A stretch of DNA of 14,537 nucleotides from Pseudomonadota bacterium. Its GTDB lineage: Bacteria > Pseudomonadota > Alphaproteobacteria > Micavibrionales > Micavibrionaceae. The notes under the pieces are model-generated. The model had not been told where the DNA came from and searched no databases. It saw only the letters and a program-made list of their open reading frames with translations. Each line of letters begins with the position of its first letter. Position 1 is the stretch's first letter. The position numbers and the translations under genes were made by a program. The stretch lies in contig JACQIJ010000136.1 in assembly GCA_016198545.1 (NCBI GenBank), positions 1-14,537 of the forward strand, written 5' to 3'. Below, in pieces: positions 7,601 through 14,537 of this stretch.

Positions 7601-8190
7601 GTTCCGGTGTCCGTATCCGGGGCTGCGCGCGCCTGCGCCATGATTTCCCCGCGCGCCTGCGCCAGAACGGCTTGCGCCGCCTCGTCTTCCAGCGGTTCAA
7701 AATGCGGCGGCAGCCCGGCCTCCAGCGGAAAACGGCCGAGAACGGACTGGCAGAAAGAATGTATGGTCATGATTTTCAGGCCGCCGGGCGCATCGACTAC
7801 CGATGCGAACAGCCGCCGCGCCGCTCCGATTTCCTCATTCCTCGCTGCGCGTCCCAGAAGCTTTTCGAGATCTTCGCGCAAAATTTTTTCATCCGCCGCC
7901 GCCCACCGCGCCAGCTTATTGCCGATGCGGTTTCTCATCTCGCCTGCCGCTGCCTTTGTGAAAGTCAGGCACAGGATGCGGTGCGCCTCCGCGCCCGGGC
8001 TGCCGTCTTCGCGGGGGAGGAGAAGGCGCAGCACGCGGTCGGTCAGAACTTTTGTTTTGCCCGTTCCGGCCGACGCGCCGACCCACGCGGACCGCGCGGG
8101 GTCGGATGCGCGACGCTGCCGGGCATCGGGCGATTCCGCCGGGCGCGCGCCATCCTTCCGCAGATGTTTTTTCCGCGCCTGTGCCGTCAT
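4690..8190 (-). CDS. addA: AddA: helicase-nuclease subunit of the AddAB double-strand-break repair enzyme
   Basis: With AddB this 1166-aa UvrD-like (SF1) protein unwinds and resects DNA ends for RecA loading, the role RecBCD has in E. coli. Helicase motifs are complete: I GASAGTGKT (38-46), Ia LTFTKAAAGEM (75-85), II VDEAQDTNPEQ (426-436), III VGDEKQSIYGFQRA (464-477), IV TTSFRS (506-511), V IMTVHGAKGLQAPVV (809-823), VI YVALTRAEDRIYIGG (885-899). The C-terminal RecB-family nuclease has His1020 in GIVTHKLLQHL, Asp1098 in QIDRL, and Asp1111/Lys1113 in IVDYKSN, so nuclease activity is expected. The frame opens earlier, at 8226, but the ATG at 8190-8188 is preferred: it has GGAGG four bases upstream and overlaps the addB stop as ATGA. 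Length fits alphaproteobacterial AddA. A local AT-rich patch lies near 5980-6060. Confidence 0.96.
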   Translation of the reverse strand: MTAQARKKHLRKDGARPAESPDARQRRASDPARSAWVGASAGTGKTKVLTDRVLRLLLPREDGSPGAEAHRILCLTFTKAAAGEMRNRIGNKLARWAAADEKILREDLEKLLGRAARNEEIGAARRLFASVVDAPGGLKIMTIHSFCQSVLGRFPLEAGLPPHFEPLEDEAAQAVLAQARGEIMAQARAAPDTDTGTAFRKLAAAASEETLSTLIDNIVRERRQARDVLKKNGGAAGFESALAETLDVEDGVDARDILYNACADGAFDAEVLRSMAEILSEHGSPKKDGDAARAVLSWLSMNHTERFSTFPAYRATFIKKDGDVRADVPGKKVLAAFPEAGRVFSDEAQRILAIEDRVKAAECADLTAALFRFGGAVQERYEQMKSMRAALDFDDLIIRTMELLKKDNMAGWVMYKLDGGIDHVLVDEAQDTNPEQWDTIAALCNDFFSGTGAREESARTVFAVGDEKQSIYGFQRAAPEMFRQMRAFFSERADAAKAILTQESMTTSFRSVPAVLQFVDAAFAPDAMRGGIDDLPLHHESARAGHAGLVEIWPLFQMPDKNDNDPWTPPVTVRESRGSGARLAEHIGQTVRNWLDKGEMLPARGRAIRPGDIMILMRSRSALVGQIIRALKTRNIPVGGLDRIALGKELAVQDLLAAAQFALLPSDDLTLACLLKSPFIGWDDGRLEKLAANRAGTLWDELAGNESFRNIVIWLRQIISLAAMAHPYEFFDYILHTNCPGAPDNRSGLYALTERLGHEAIDPVEEFLNATMSFERDNIPSLQDFLIWTGRGKSDIKREQEEAGGYVRIMTVHGAKGLQAPVVVLPDTVRSASSGGCDSRLYWPAKTGLPVPLWAPRKSAECRLFSQMRQAMDEKQDEEYKRLFYVALTRAEDRIYIGGNAGRSAANPQSWHNYALAAAERIKEMESAPFASKFFPDAPPMLQFEDEQKAGPQDPSTPQKTGVDPQGILPDTGWAYINAPEERAGRVITPSHAASNAGSPAAASPGDRDAYRFRRGIVTHKLLQHLPDLPVERRRSAAELFVAAHAADLPADMRKDIVNEVMNIIENIAFAPLFGSGSMAEVPVTGQAENAVVSGQIDRLLVTDSEIWIVDYKSNRPPPICAEDVPSSYKIQMKCYSDIVSKIYKGQKVKTFLLWTDGPRMMKIDT

Positions 8191-11153
8191 GCGGCCTCCG
8201 ATCCGGAATCGTCCAGCGCAACCCATTCTTTAACGCGCGCCAGATGTTCGTAATCGTTGAAACGCGGCGCGCGGTCCGGGTCGGGCAGGCTGTAGTAGGG
8301 CGTATCCGGGTTGTCGAACGCGGCAAGCAGCGCGGACAGGCCGGCTCCGGCTTTGTCCGCGGCTTCGCCCGCGCCGTCCTCGATGGCCGTTATTTTCGCG
8401 GGCGTATCGCCGCCTGTCAAAACCCAGTATCCCAGGCAGGTTACCTGGCTTGCGGGAATGTTTTGAAATCCTCCTTCGCGCAGTATCAGGGCTTCCAGCG
8501 GCAATTGCGGCGCTTCGCCGGACCGGATCGCGGTTGCGGCGTAATTGCCGCCTGATTTGTAATCTATGATCGCGGCGCTTCCGTCCGCCATCCTGTCGAT
8601 GCGGTCGGCGCGCGCCGTCAGGGCGAAAGGGCCTGCCGGCGCGGAAAACGCGATCTGCCCGCCTATTTCCGTTGCCAGCGGCGCAGCGCTCATTCGCCAT
8701 TCGGCTTCGTTCTCGACGAACCAGTCGGCGATGCGCTCGAACCGCGGCCACCAAAAATCCCAGAAGCCGGGATCATCCGCGCGCGCGTCGATGGCTTTCC
8801 TTCCAAGGTCTTTCAGGATGTCCGCTGCGTTGGCGGGTAAACCCGTTTTGTGCGCGCGGATGAATTCATTCAGGACGCCGTGAAGAATCGATCCTTTGTC
8901 CGCTGCGCCCGGCGACATCTCGACGGGATCCAGTTTTTTAAGCTTCAGGATATACTGCGCGTAAATGCCGTACGGATCGCGCATCCATGTTTCAATCTTC
9001 GTTACCGACAGACTGCGGGGCCGCAGCGGCAGGGCCGGGGCTGGGCAGGGCCGGACGGAAGGTTTTTGCCTTTCCGCATGGTCGATCGCGCGAACGGCGG
9101 CAAGCCATGCGGCGCCGCGCGCAGTCAGGACATCTTCGGGAAGCCCGAGGGCCGCCAGAACGACGTCCAGCCTTTGCAGCCACCGTGCGGCAATCGTCGG
9201 CGCGCCGGCCGCTTTTTTGCTGCGCGTAAGAACGACATTCGGCGCGCAGAAACCCTGCGCGAAATCGTGCGCGGCAAGGCCGATGTGACGTTCAGGCGGC
9301 GGAAGACCGAATTTTTTCATCATGGGCCGCGACATCCACGGATCGTATCCGGCGCCGGGCGGCCACGTTCCTTCGTTCAGGCCGCCGAGAATGATGGTAT
9401 CCGCATGCACCATCCGCGCTTCCATTTGTCCCAGAATGGAAAGGCGCGGATGCGTATCCGTTTTTTTGCGCACCGTTGCGCCATGCATGACGCGAGTAAG
9501 GATGTCTGCGTAATCGTGGCGCGAAACGGGCGGCAGGAAATCCGCGTTTTCGCGCAGTTCCGCCAGAAGCTGCGCCGCTTCCTCGCCGTCTTCGCCCTTC
9601 CACAGATTTTCAGCGCCGCCCGCAAGATTTTCCGCCGCCGCGATATGGGATTGCAGCGCATCCGGGAAGTCAGCTTTTTCCCCGTTCTCCCATGCTGAAG
9701 ACAGGGGCGTTATGGCCGCTTCAAACCGGTTCAGAAAGCGTATCGCGTTTTTTTTTCTTTCCGGGTTTTCGCCGGATTCGTCGATGCGGCGGCGGATGGC
9801 GGCGATTCCGGGGCCGGGCTTTGGCCCGCGCAGCGCGCATTCCTCGAGGATGTTCAGGTCATCCGCGTCCTTGCCGGGCAGGCATGATTTATGACGCAGC
9901 AGGGACAGCAGCGCCCCGGGCGCGAAATCTTCCGCGGCCGCCCGCGCGCACAGGCGCAGAAAAACGCCCGCGGGCATTTCTGAAAGCTGCGCTCCCGCCG
10001 AGTCATCGATTTCGATGTTCCAGCGGCGGCAGTGCGCGGCGACGCGGCGGGCCAGGCCTCTGTCCGGCGTTACCAGCGCGGCGGTTTTTCCTTTGTCATT
10101 CAGTGAGCGGCGCAAAAGGATGGATATGGCCTTCGCTTCCTCCTGCGGCGTGTTGCAGTCAAGGCGCATGACGCCTTCGAGGCTGCGTTTCATTACCGCT
10201 TTTTCCGGCTGCGGCAGGCTTAGATCCGCCCATGCCGCCGTCGTTGCGGCAGGGCGCATCAGTTCGCGGCACAAATGACGGCGCGCTTGCGCGCGGGGGT
10301 CGTTTCCGCCCGTTCCGGGCCAGATTTGAACGCCGTTCCTTTCGATGCCCAGGTCCCGCAGCAAATGCCGCAGCGTGGCCTGCGGGTGATTGTCGTCAAG
10401 CGCGTCCCAGCTTTCATCGTCCATATCGCTGTCGAGGCCGGGCAGAACGATTTCTCCGCGGGGAAGCCCGGAAATGACTTTCAGGAGATCGGCCGTCGCG
10501 GGGATCGATCCGGTTGTTCCGGCGGCGATGACAGGCGTTTGCGGCGTGTTTATGCGCCAGTGCGCCGTCAGCGCGCGGATGAGTTCGTTCCGCTTCCACG
10601 CCGCATCGGCCATGCCGCGTTCCTTCAGGATTTCCGGCCACTGCGCCGTAATAATCTCAAGGAATTTCAGAGTTACCTGCCAGTGCGCCGCGAAATCTTC
10701 CGGCGCAAGCCGTGGCAGATCCGCCATATCAAGCCCTTCGGTATGGATGCGGTCCATCAGGCGGCCCAGCGCCCCTGCCATTTCCAGCGCATGCGCGGGG
10801 CTGTGCGCGAATCCTTCCGCTTTCATCGCCATCCGGGCCAGCATCATCTGGCGCTGCAGCGGCGGCATGGCGGCGGGAGCAAGGGGCATTTCCGCACCGC
10901 TTCCGGATGCCGCGAATTCCAGCGTCATTTCCTCCGGGTCGATGTCGCCCAGCGGCTGCAGGCGGGGTAGAAGCAGCGGCTGTCCGCCGGATTCCTTCAG
11001 GAAAGCGTCGCGCATCGCGCGGCAGGCGCGGCGCGTGGGCAGGAATATGCGGTATGACGCCAGCTTCTGCGGCGCATCCTTCGTCCGCTGCAGAAGCTCC
11101 GCGGCCAGCGCGCGCGCGAAAGGAATGCCGGCGGGTACGTTATAAACCGTCAT
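8187..11153 (-). CDS. addB: AddB: nuclease subunit of the AddAB double-strand-break repair enzyme (alphaproteobacterial type)
   Basis: The 988-aa partner of AddA; the heterodimer resects double-strand breaks. The N-terminus (MTVYNVPAGIPFARAL) lies where Bacillus AddB has a Walker A loop but has no GxxGxGK, so this half is probably a non-ATPase scaffold, as in other alphaproteobacterial AddB. The motif GGLNEGTWPP (590-599) with DPWMSRPM (604-611) is characteristic. The C-terminal RecB-type nuclease domain starts near 714 (SLSVTKIETWMRDPY) and has His758 in GSILHGVL, Asp850 in RADRID, Asp864/Lys866 in IIDYKSGG and Gln883. The iron-sulfur cysteine set of Bacillus AddB is not seen; Cys906 is the only cysteine after 714. 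The start ATG overlaps the preceding gene's stop (ATGA, 11153-11150) with only a weak ribosome site, and its own stop overlaps the addA start likewise. Confidence 0.95.
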   Translation of the reverse strand: MTVYNVPAGIPFARALAAELLQRTKDAPQKLASYRIFLPTRRACRAMRDAFLKESGGQPLLLPRLQPLGDIDPEEMTLEFAASGSGAEMPLAPAAMPPLQRQMMLARMAMKAEGFAHSPAHALEMAGALGRLMDRIHTEGLDMADLPRLAPEDFAAHWQVTLKFLEIITAQWPEILKERGMADAAWKRNELIRALTAHWRINTPQTPVIAAGTTGSIPATADLLKVISGLPRGEIVLPGLDSDMDDESWDALDDNHPQATLRHLLRDLGIERNGVQIWPGTGGNDPRAQARRHLCRELMRPAATTAAWADLSLPQPEKAVMKRSLEGVMRLDCNTPQEEAKAISILLRRSLNDKGKTAALVTPDRGLARRVAAHCRRWNIEIDDSAGAQLSEMPAGVFLRLCARAAAEDFAPGALLSLLRHKSCLPGKDADDLNILEECALRGPKPGPGIAAIRRRIDESGENPERKKNAIRFLNRFEAAITPLSSAWENGEKADFPDALQSHIAAAENLAGGAENLWKGEDGEEAAQLLAELRENADFLPPVSRHDYADILTRVMHGATVRKKTDTHPRLSILGQMEARMVHADTIILGGLNEGTWPPGAGYDPWMSRPMMKKFGLPPPERHIGLAAHDFAQGFCAPNVVLTRSKKAAGAPTIAARWLQRLDVVLAALGLPEDVLTARGAAWLAAVRAIDHAERQKPSVRPCPAPALPLRPRSLSVTKIETWMRDPYGIYAQYILKLKKLDPVEMSPGAADKGSILHGVLNEFIRAHKTGLPANAADILKDLGRKAIDARADDPGFWDFWWPRFERIADWFVENEAEWRMSAAPLATEIGGQIAFSAPAGPFALTARADRIDRMADGSAAIIDYKSGGNYAATAIRSGEAPQLPLEALILREGGFQNIPASQVTCLGYWVLTGGDTPAKITAIEDGAGEAADKAGAGLSALLAAFDNPDTPYYSLPDPDRAPRFNDYEHLARVKEWVALDDSGSEAA
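8195..8199 (-). promoter_or_regulatory. Ribosome binding site that fixes the addA start
   Basis: GGAGG on the minus strand, inside the last codons of addB and four bases before the ATG at 8190-8188. It favours that ATG over the in-frame ATG at 8226 further upstream, which lies inside addB. Confidence 0.7.
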
Positions 11154-11875
11154 GCTGTCTTTTTGCGCTTCATGAAGTCGGCATTGACGCGGTCAAGATC
11201 CGGCCCCGTGCTGATATGATGCCACTCCCCGTCATGGGCAAGGGCGCAAAAACGCCCCTTTGCCTCGGCCTCGTCCATAAGGCCAATGAATGAAAAAGGC
11301 CCGTCCGGCGCGTTCCTGAAGATATCCGGCGCGTTGATGCGGATGTTCGTCCACATGTACCGGCCGCTTTTATCCGCGCGGCGGATGACGCGCCCGCCCG
11401 CATCCATGTCGAAATCCCCGACGCCGTCGGTCAGCGTCATCGCCGCCAGCGGCTGCAGCAGCGTGATGATATCCATTTCCCGCGGATCCCATGCATCCGC
11501 CAGCCGCAACAAAGCGTTCCCCGACGGCCCGTCCGTCCATAAATTGTCGCCTGCGATCACGTAAAAGGGCTTATCGCCCAGCGTGTGCAGCGCGTTCTTT
11601 ATGCCGCCGCCGGTATCGAGCAGTTTTTCTTCCCGCGAAAAAAGGATCTCCGCGTCGCTCCTTTTTTTCAGGTGCGTTTCAAGGATATCGGCCATGTAAT
11701 GGGTATTGACCGTTATATGCGTAACGCCGGCCTCGACGAGTTTGTCTATCGTGCGGTCGATGAGGGGGCGATCCCCGACGGACACCATCGGCTTGGGAGT
11801 GGAATCGGTATAAGGGCGCAGCCGCGCGCCCATGCCGGCGGCAAGAATGAATGCATGGTCGGGCCTGTGCGTCAT
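11150..11875 (-). CDS. murU: MurU-like sugar-phosphate nucleotidyltransferase (N-acetylmuramate-1-phosphate uridylyltransferase)
   Basis: A cytoplasmic nucleotidyltransferase of 241 aa. It probably joins UTP and N-acetylmuramate-1-phosphate to UDP-MurNAc, letting recycled wall sugar bypass de novo MurA/MurB synthesis. The nucleotide-binding signature LAAGMGARLRPYT-PKPM is at 11-30; the metal-binding Asp is Asp110 in AGDNLWTDG, matching the GD-x-W-T pattern of MurU. The start ATG (11875-11873) overlaps the tsaE stop as ATGA, and AAGGACAGG lies about 10 bases upstream. It ends by overlapping addB the same way. In many alphaproteobacteria a kinase gene (amgK) stands between tsaE and this gene; here the two touch, so the kinase must be elsewhere or absent. 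If absent, another sugar-1-phosphate substrate is possible. The family is certain; the MurU substrate is an inference from context and motif. Confidence 0.78.
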   Translation of the reverse strand: MTHRPDHAFILAAGMGARLRPYTDSTPKPMVSVGDRPLIDRTIDKLVEAGVTHITVNTHYMADILETHLKKRSDAEILFSREEKLLDTGGGIKNALHTLGDKPFYVIAGDNLWTDGPSGNALLRLADAWDPREMDIITLLQPLAAMTLTDGVGDFDMDAGGRVIRRADKSGRYMWTNIRINAPDIFRNAPDGPFSFIGLMDEAEAKGRFCALAHDGEWHHISTGPDLDRVNADFMKRKKTA

Positions 11876-12318
11876 GATGAAAACCTGTCCTTCAACTTTT
11901 CAGGAATCGTGACGGTCAAAATCCTTCCGGCTTCCGGGGACGTCCGGAATTCTATCCTAACGGCATCGCGGGGGGCAAGACTTCCCATCTTTTCCGGCCA
12001 TTCGACGATGACGATTCCGTCCGTTATCGCTTCCTCCCACCCCAGTTCATATATTTCTTCCGGGCTTTTTATCCGGTACAGGTCAAAATGCCACAGCGTT
12101 CCCTCCGGCGCATCATATGTCTGCAGCAGGGTAAAGGTCGGGCTGGGCACATCCATATTGTCATCGCCCGTCATCACGCGGATAAGCGCACGGGCAAAAA
12201 CCGTTTTTCCGGCGCCCAGGTCGCCGGACAGCAACAAGATGTCGCCCGCGCGCAGTCTTCCGGCCAGCGCGCGCGCCGCGTTTTCCGTATCGCTTTCCCT
12301 GTGAGTGTCTATCCGCAT
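11872..12318 (-). CDS. tsaE: TsaE: ATPase of the tRNA t6A37 (threonylcarbamoyladenosine) synthesis complex
   Basis: A 148-aa P-loop ATPase that drives turnover of the TsaB-TsaD complex, which makes the t6A modification of ANN-decoding tRNAs. Visible motifs: Walker A GDLGAGKT (32-39), the family's PSPTFTL (58-64), HFDLYRI (77-83), and the VEWPEK strand (105-110). Length is close to E. coli TsaE (153 aa). The frame extends to a TTG at 12357 just after rpoN, but the ATG at 12318-12316 is chosen: the protein aligns with the family from MRIDTHRES, and the extra 13 residues (with Cys-Cys) look unrelated. The ribosome site is weak at both. It is 44 bp after rpoN and overlaps the next gene by 4 bp, so it is probably cotranscribed with both. 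Confidence 0.93.
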   Translation of the reverse strand: MRIDTHRESDTENAARALAGRLRAGDILLLSGDLGAGKTVFARALIRVMTGDDNMDVPSPTFTLLQTYDAPEGTLWHFDLYRIKSPEEIYELGWEEAITDGIVIVEWPEKMGSLAPRDAVRIEFRTSPEAGRILTVTIPEKLKDRFSS

Positions 12319-12362
12319 GCCGTATTGTTTACAGCATTCCGGAGGCCCGGGGAACAAGGGGC

Positions 12363-13841
12363 TTATTCGACCTTTTTGCTCTTTTTCTGCCGCCGCCGCT
12401 GGACGGAGGAGGGAATGCGCATCGCTTCCCGGTACTTGGCCACCGTGCGGCGCGCGATGTCGATGCCTTCGGCCTTCAGCCGGTCGACGATGGCATCGTC
12501 GGACAGGATTTTTTTCACGTTTTCCTCGTCGATCATGGTTTTAATTTTCGCTTTCACGGCTTCGGATGAATGCGCATCCGCGCCGTCGCCAAGCGCTGTC
12601 GAGAAAAAATATTTAAGTTCAAATATACCGCGCGGCGTGCCTATATATTTGTTGGATGTAACACGGGACACGGTGCTTTCGTGCATGCTTATCTTCCCGG
12701 CGATGTCCTTCAGCGTCATCGGTTTCAGGTACTCCACGCCGTACAGGAAGAATGCATCCTGCTCCTCAACGATTTCCGCGGCAGTCTTGATAATGGTTTT
12801 TGCGCGCTGGTCAAGAGCCCTGACCAGCCAGTTCGCGGATTGAAGCTGCTGGCTCAGATATTCCCTGTCCTTGCGCTCTTTCGCGCGGGCGGATATTTCC
12901 GCGTAATATTGCTGGTTGACCAGAACGCGGGGCAGGGTTTCCGCGTTCAGTTCCACGCGCCATCCCCCGCCCATGCTTTTAGGCAGGCGCTTCATGATGA
13001 CATCGGGCACGATCGTTTGCACGATCATGTGATCGAATTTCGATGCCGGTTTTGGGTTCAGGGCGCGTATGTCGCCGATCATATCCTGAAGGTATGTTTC
13101 GTTCACGCCGCATTTCTGCGCCAGCGCCGCATGGTCGTGCGCGGCCAGAAGCTCAAGATTGCCAAGCAGGGCTCTCATCGGCGCATCCAGTTTTTTTTGG
13201 TCTTCCAGCTGCACGGACAGGCATTCTTTCAGATCGCGTGCGAAAATTCCCGCCGGGTCGAATTGCTTCAGGCGCCAGATGATTTTATCCAGCCGATCCG
13301 GCGCGCAGGCAAGGCGTTCGGAAAGATCCTTCATTTCCTGGCGCAGGTATCCGCCTTCATCCAGCATGTCTATCAGCAATGCGCCGATCATGCGGTCGCG
13401 CGGATCATCGAACGTGATCTGAAGTTGTTCCTGCAGATGCTCTCTCAGCGTTTTTTCGCGGCTCAGGCGGTTTTCGAAACTTTCATCCATATCGTCGAAC
13501 GACCGGTTTCCGCCCGCGCCGACGTTGGCCATCGGGCTTCCGGGGTCGAAATCGGGGGGCATGTCGTGGGCCGGGCCTTCCGTTTCATTGCCCGTCCATG
13601 CCTGGTCGAATTCGTTTTCCATGCTGTCGCGTTTTTCTTCCTGCTCCGCGGGTTTGTCCGTTTCTCCGCCGCCTTCGGCTTCCGCCTTTTCCAGCAGCGG
13701 ATTTTGCGCAAGCTCGCCCTCGATGAATTCTGACAGTTCCATATTGTTGAGCTGCAGCAGCTTGATGGCCTGCTGCAGCTGCGGGGTCATGACAAGGCTC
13801 TGGGTCTGCCTGAGATCCAGGCGCTGGGAGATAGTGCTCAT
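12363..13841 (-). CDS. rpoN: RNA polymerase sigma-54 factor
   Basis: A 492-aa sigma-54 that directs RNA polymerase to -24/-12 promoters and needs AAA+ activators. Region I, the Gln/Leu-rich activator-response segment, is at 6-51 (SQRLDLRQTQSLVMTPQL, then LLQLNNMEL). An acidic linker, region II, covers about 52-125. The core-binding domain follows to about 330; a helix-turn-helix is at 375-398 (LKDIAGKISMHESTVSRVT). The RpoN box ARRTVAKYRE is at 463-472, and the tail is basic (RRRQKKSKK). All regions are intact and the length is normal. The start ATG (13841-13839) has no good Shine-Dalgarno but fits the family N-terminus. It is 43 bp after lptB, a common alphaproteobacterial order. The usual downstream hpf and ptsN are missing; tsaE follows instead. 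No obvious -24/-12 promoter was seen in the gaps of this window. Confidence 0.97.
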   Translation of the reverse strand: MSTISQRLDLRQTQSLVMTPQLQQAIKLLQLNNMELSEFIEGELAQNPLLEKAEAEGGGETDKPAEQEEKRDSMENEFDQAWTGNETEGPAHDMPPDFDPGSPMANVGAGGNRSFDDMDESFENRLSREKTLREHLQEQLQITFDDPRDRMIGALLIDMLDEGGYLRQEMKDLSERLACAPDRLDKIIWRLKQFDPAGIFARDLKECLSVQLEDQKKLDAPMRALLGNLELLAAHDHAALAQKCGVNETYLQDMIGDIRALNPKPASKFDHMIVQTIVPDVIMKRLPKSMGGGWRVELNAETLPRVLVNQQYYAEISARAKERKDREYLSQQLQSANWLVRALDQRAKTIIKTAAEIVEEQDAFFLYGVEYLKPMTLKDIAGKISMHESTVSRVTSNKYIGTPRGIFELKYFFSTALGDGADAHSSEAVKAKIKTMIDEENVKKILSDDAIVDRLKAEGIDIARRTVAKYREAMRIPSSVQRRRQKKSKKVE

Positions 13842-13884
13842 ACGTTTATTTTACCACGGCTGCGTGCCGGATTACAGATGCGTA

Positions 13885-14537
13885 TCAGAGCGAAAACCCT
13901 TCGCCCAGATAGACCCGCCGCACATCTTCGTGCGCGACGATTTCCGCCGGCGTGCCCTCGTGCAGGACATGCCCGTCATGCAGGATATAAGCGCGGTCGA
14001 CGATATCCAGCGTATCCCGGACGTTGTGGTCTGTGATGAGGACGCCGATGCCTTTGCCTTTAAGATGTGCGATCAGGTCGCGGATTTCTCCGACCGCGAT
14101 CGGGTCTATGCCTGCCAGCGGCTCATCCAGCAGTATGAATTGCGGCCGCCCGGCGAGCGCCCGCGCGATCTCTACGCGCCGCCGCTCGCCGCCGGACAGG
14201 GCCAGCGAAGGCGTGCGGCGTAAATGGGCGATGGAAAATTCCGCCATCAGGTCTTCCAGGTATGTTTCCTGGTCTTCCCGCGAAAAATCCTGCGCCTGCA
14301 GCACGGCGCGGATATTGTCCTCCACCGACAGGCCGCGGAAGATCGACGCTTCCTGCGGCAGGTACCCGATGCCGAGACGCGCGCGGCGGTACATCGGCAG
14401 GGCGGTGATGTCCTGCCCATCCAGCATTATATGGCCGGCATCCGCGCCGATCAGTCCCGTGATGATATAGAAGCAGGTCGTTTTGCCTGCGCCGTTCGGG
14501 CCGAGCAGGGCCACGGCCTCTCCACGCTGCACTGCTA
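13885..14537 (-). CDS. lptB: LptB: ATPase of the LPS export (Lpt) system, N-terminus cut by the window edge
   Basis: The cytoplasmic ATPase of the LptB2FGC complex that extracts lipopolysaccharide from the inner membrane and pushes it along the Lpt bridge. About 217 residues are visible, and some 25-30 N-terminal residues lie beyond the right edge. The frame is open to 14537 (A-V-Q-R-G-E-A just before the P-loop), so the GTG at 14532 is an internal valine, not a start. Counting that codon as 1: Walker A GPNGAGKT (11-18), Q-loop Gln60, signature LSGGERRR (112-119), Walker B FILLDEP (132-138), and switch His169. The GERRRVEIARAL stretch and the C-terminal YLGEGFSL are typical of LptB rather than the related LivF/LivG. 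lptC and lptA usually lie upstream, outside the window. rpoN follows 43 bp downstream. Confidence 0.95.
   Translation of the reverse strand, partial: AVQRGEAVALLGPNGAGKTTCFYIITGLIGADAGHIMLDGQDITALPMYRRARLGIGYLPQEASIFRGLSVEDNIRAVLQAQDFSREDQETYLEDLMAEFSIAHLRRTPSLALSGGERRRVEIARALAGRPQFILLDEPLAGIDPIAVGEIRDLIAHLKGKGIGVLITDHNVRDTLDIVDRAYILHDGHVLHEGTPAEIVAHEDVRRVYLGEGFSL

Noticed and set aside
7345..8253. Plus-strand open frame of 302 codons opposite the 5' part of addA
   Set aside because: It lies opposite the conserved helicase motifs of addA; its translation is Arg/Ala/Ser rich with no domain, as expected of a shadow frame.
12319..12357. TTG start for tsaE at 12357
   Set aside because: The extra 13 residues do not fit the family, and an ATG exists at 12318 where homology begins. 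I cannot fully exclude it.
12348..12361. GGGGAACAAGGGG between rpoN and tsaE as a terminator
   Set aside because: It is a mirror repeat, not an inverted repeat, so it cannot form a hairpin, and no T-run follows.
12570..13733. Long plus-strand open frame of 387 codons opposite rpoN
   Set aside because: rpoN on the other strand has complete, conserved motifs throughout. Long antisense frames are expected in GC-biased genes, and this one shows no recognisable domain.
13842..13884. CACG/CGTG hairpin between lptB and rpoN as a terminator or sigma-54 promoter
   Set aside because: The stem is only 4 bp with no T-run, and GGCACG is not followed by the TTGC element at the right spacing.

Overview
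The window is a compact, moderately GC-rich bacterial chromosome segment, and everything recognisable in it is core machinery. It points to an alphaproteobacterium. The evidence is AddA/AddB of the alphaproteobacterial type rather than RecBCD, the tsaE / MurU-like / addB / addA / trxA run, lptB directly upstream of rpoN, and a MurU-like uridylyltransferase. One uncharacterised membrane-anchored protein (1707-2387) resembles, from memory, proteins common in Micavibrio-like alphaproteobacteria. That finer placement is tentative. I saw no tRNA, rRNA, CRISPR array, transposase or phage gene.

Layout, right to left because nearly all genes are on the minus strand. lptB (cut by the right edge; LPS-export ATPase) and rpoN (sigma-54) are followed 44 bp later by tsaE (tRNA t6A synthesis), a MurU-like nucleotidyltransferase (peptidoglycan recycling), addB and addA (double-strand-break resection). 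The junctions tsaE/murU, murU/addB and addB/addA are all 4-bp ATGA overlaps, so this part is probably one translationally coupled transcript. After a 99-bp gap holding a plausible promoter comes trxA (thioredoxin). A 37-bp gap with a small hairpin then precedes a fused ABC exporter gene.

Left part. The ABC exporter gene meets a plus-strand gene tail to tail with no base between them: the two stop codons form TGATCA at 2385-2390. The plus-strand gene (226 aa) encodes a protein with one N-terminal membrane helix and a four-cysteine outer domain, and has no known function. It is divergent from mlaE-mlaF, the permease and ATPase of a phospholipid transporter of the outer-membrane lipid asymmetry type, which run off toward the left edge. 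An mlaD partner would lie outside the window.

How they work together: LptB and MlaEF maintain the outer membrane, the MurU-like enzyme serves wall recycling, AddAB repairs breaks, and TsaE supports translation fidelity. There is no clear new multi-gene system here. The points most worth a second look are the prepilin-like unknown, the apparent absence of the sugar kinase gene (amgK) between tsaE and murU, and the joining of the lptB-rpoN and tsaE-addAB neighbourhoods without hpf/ptsN.
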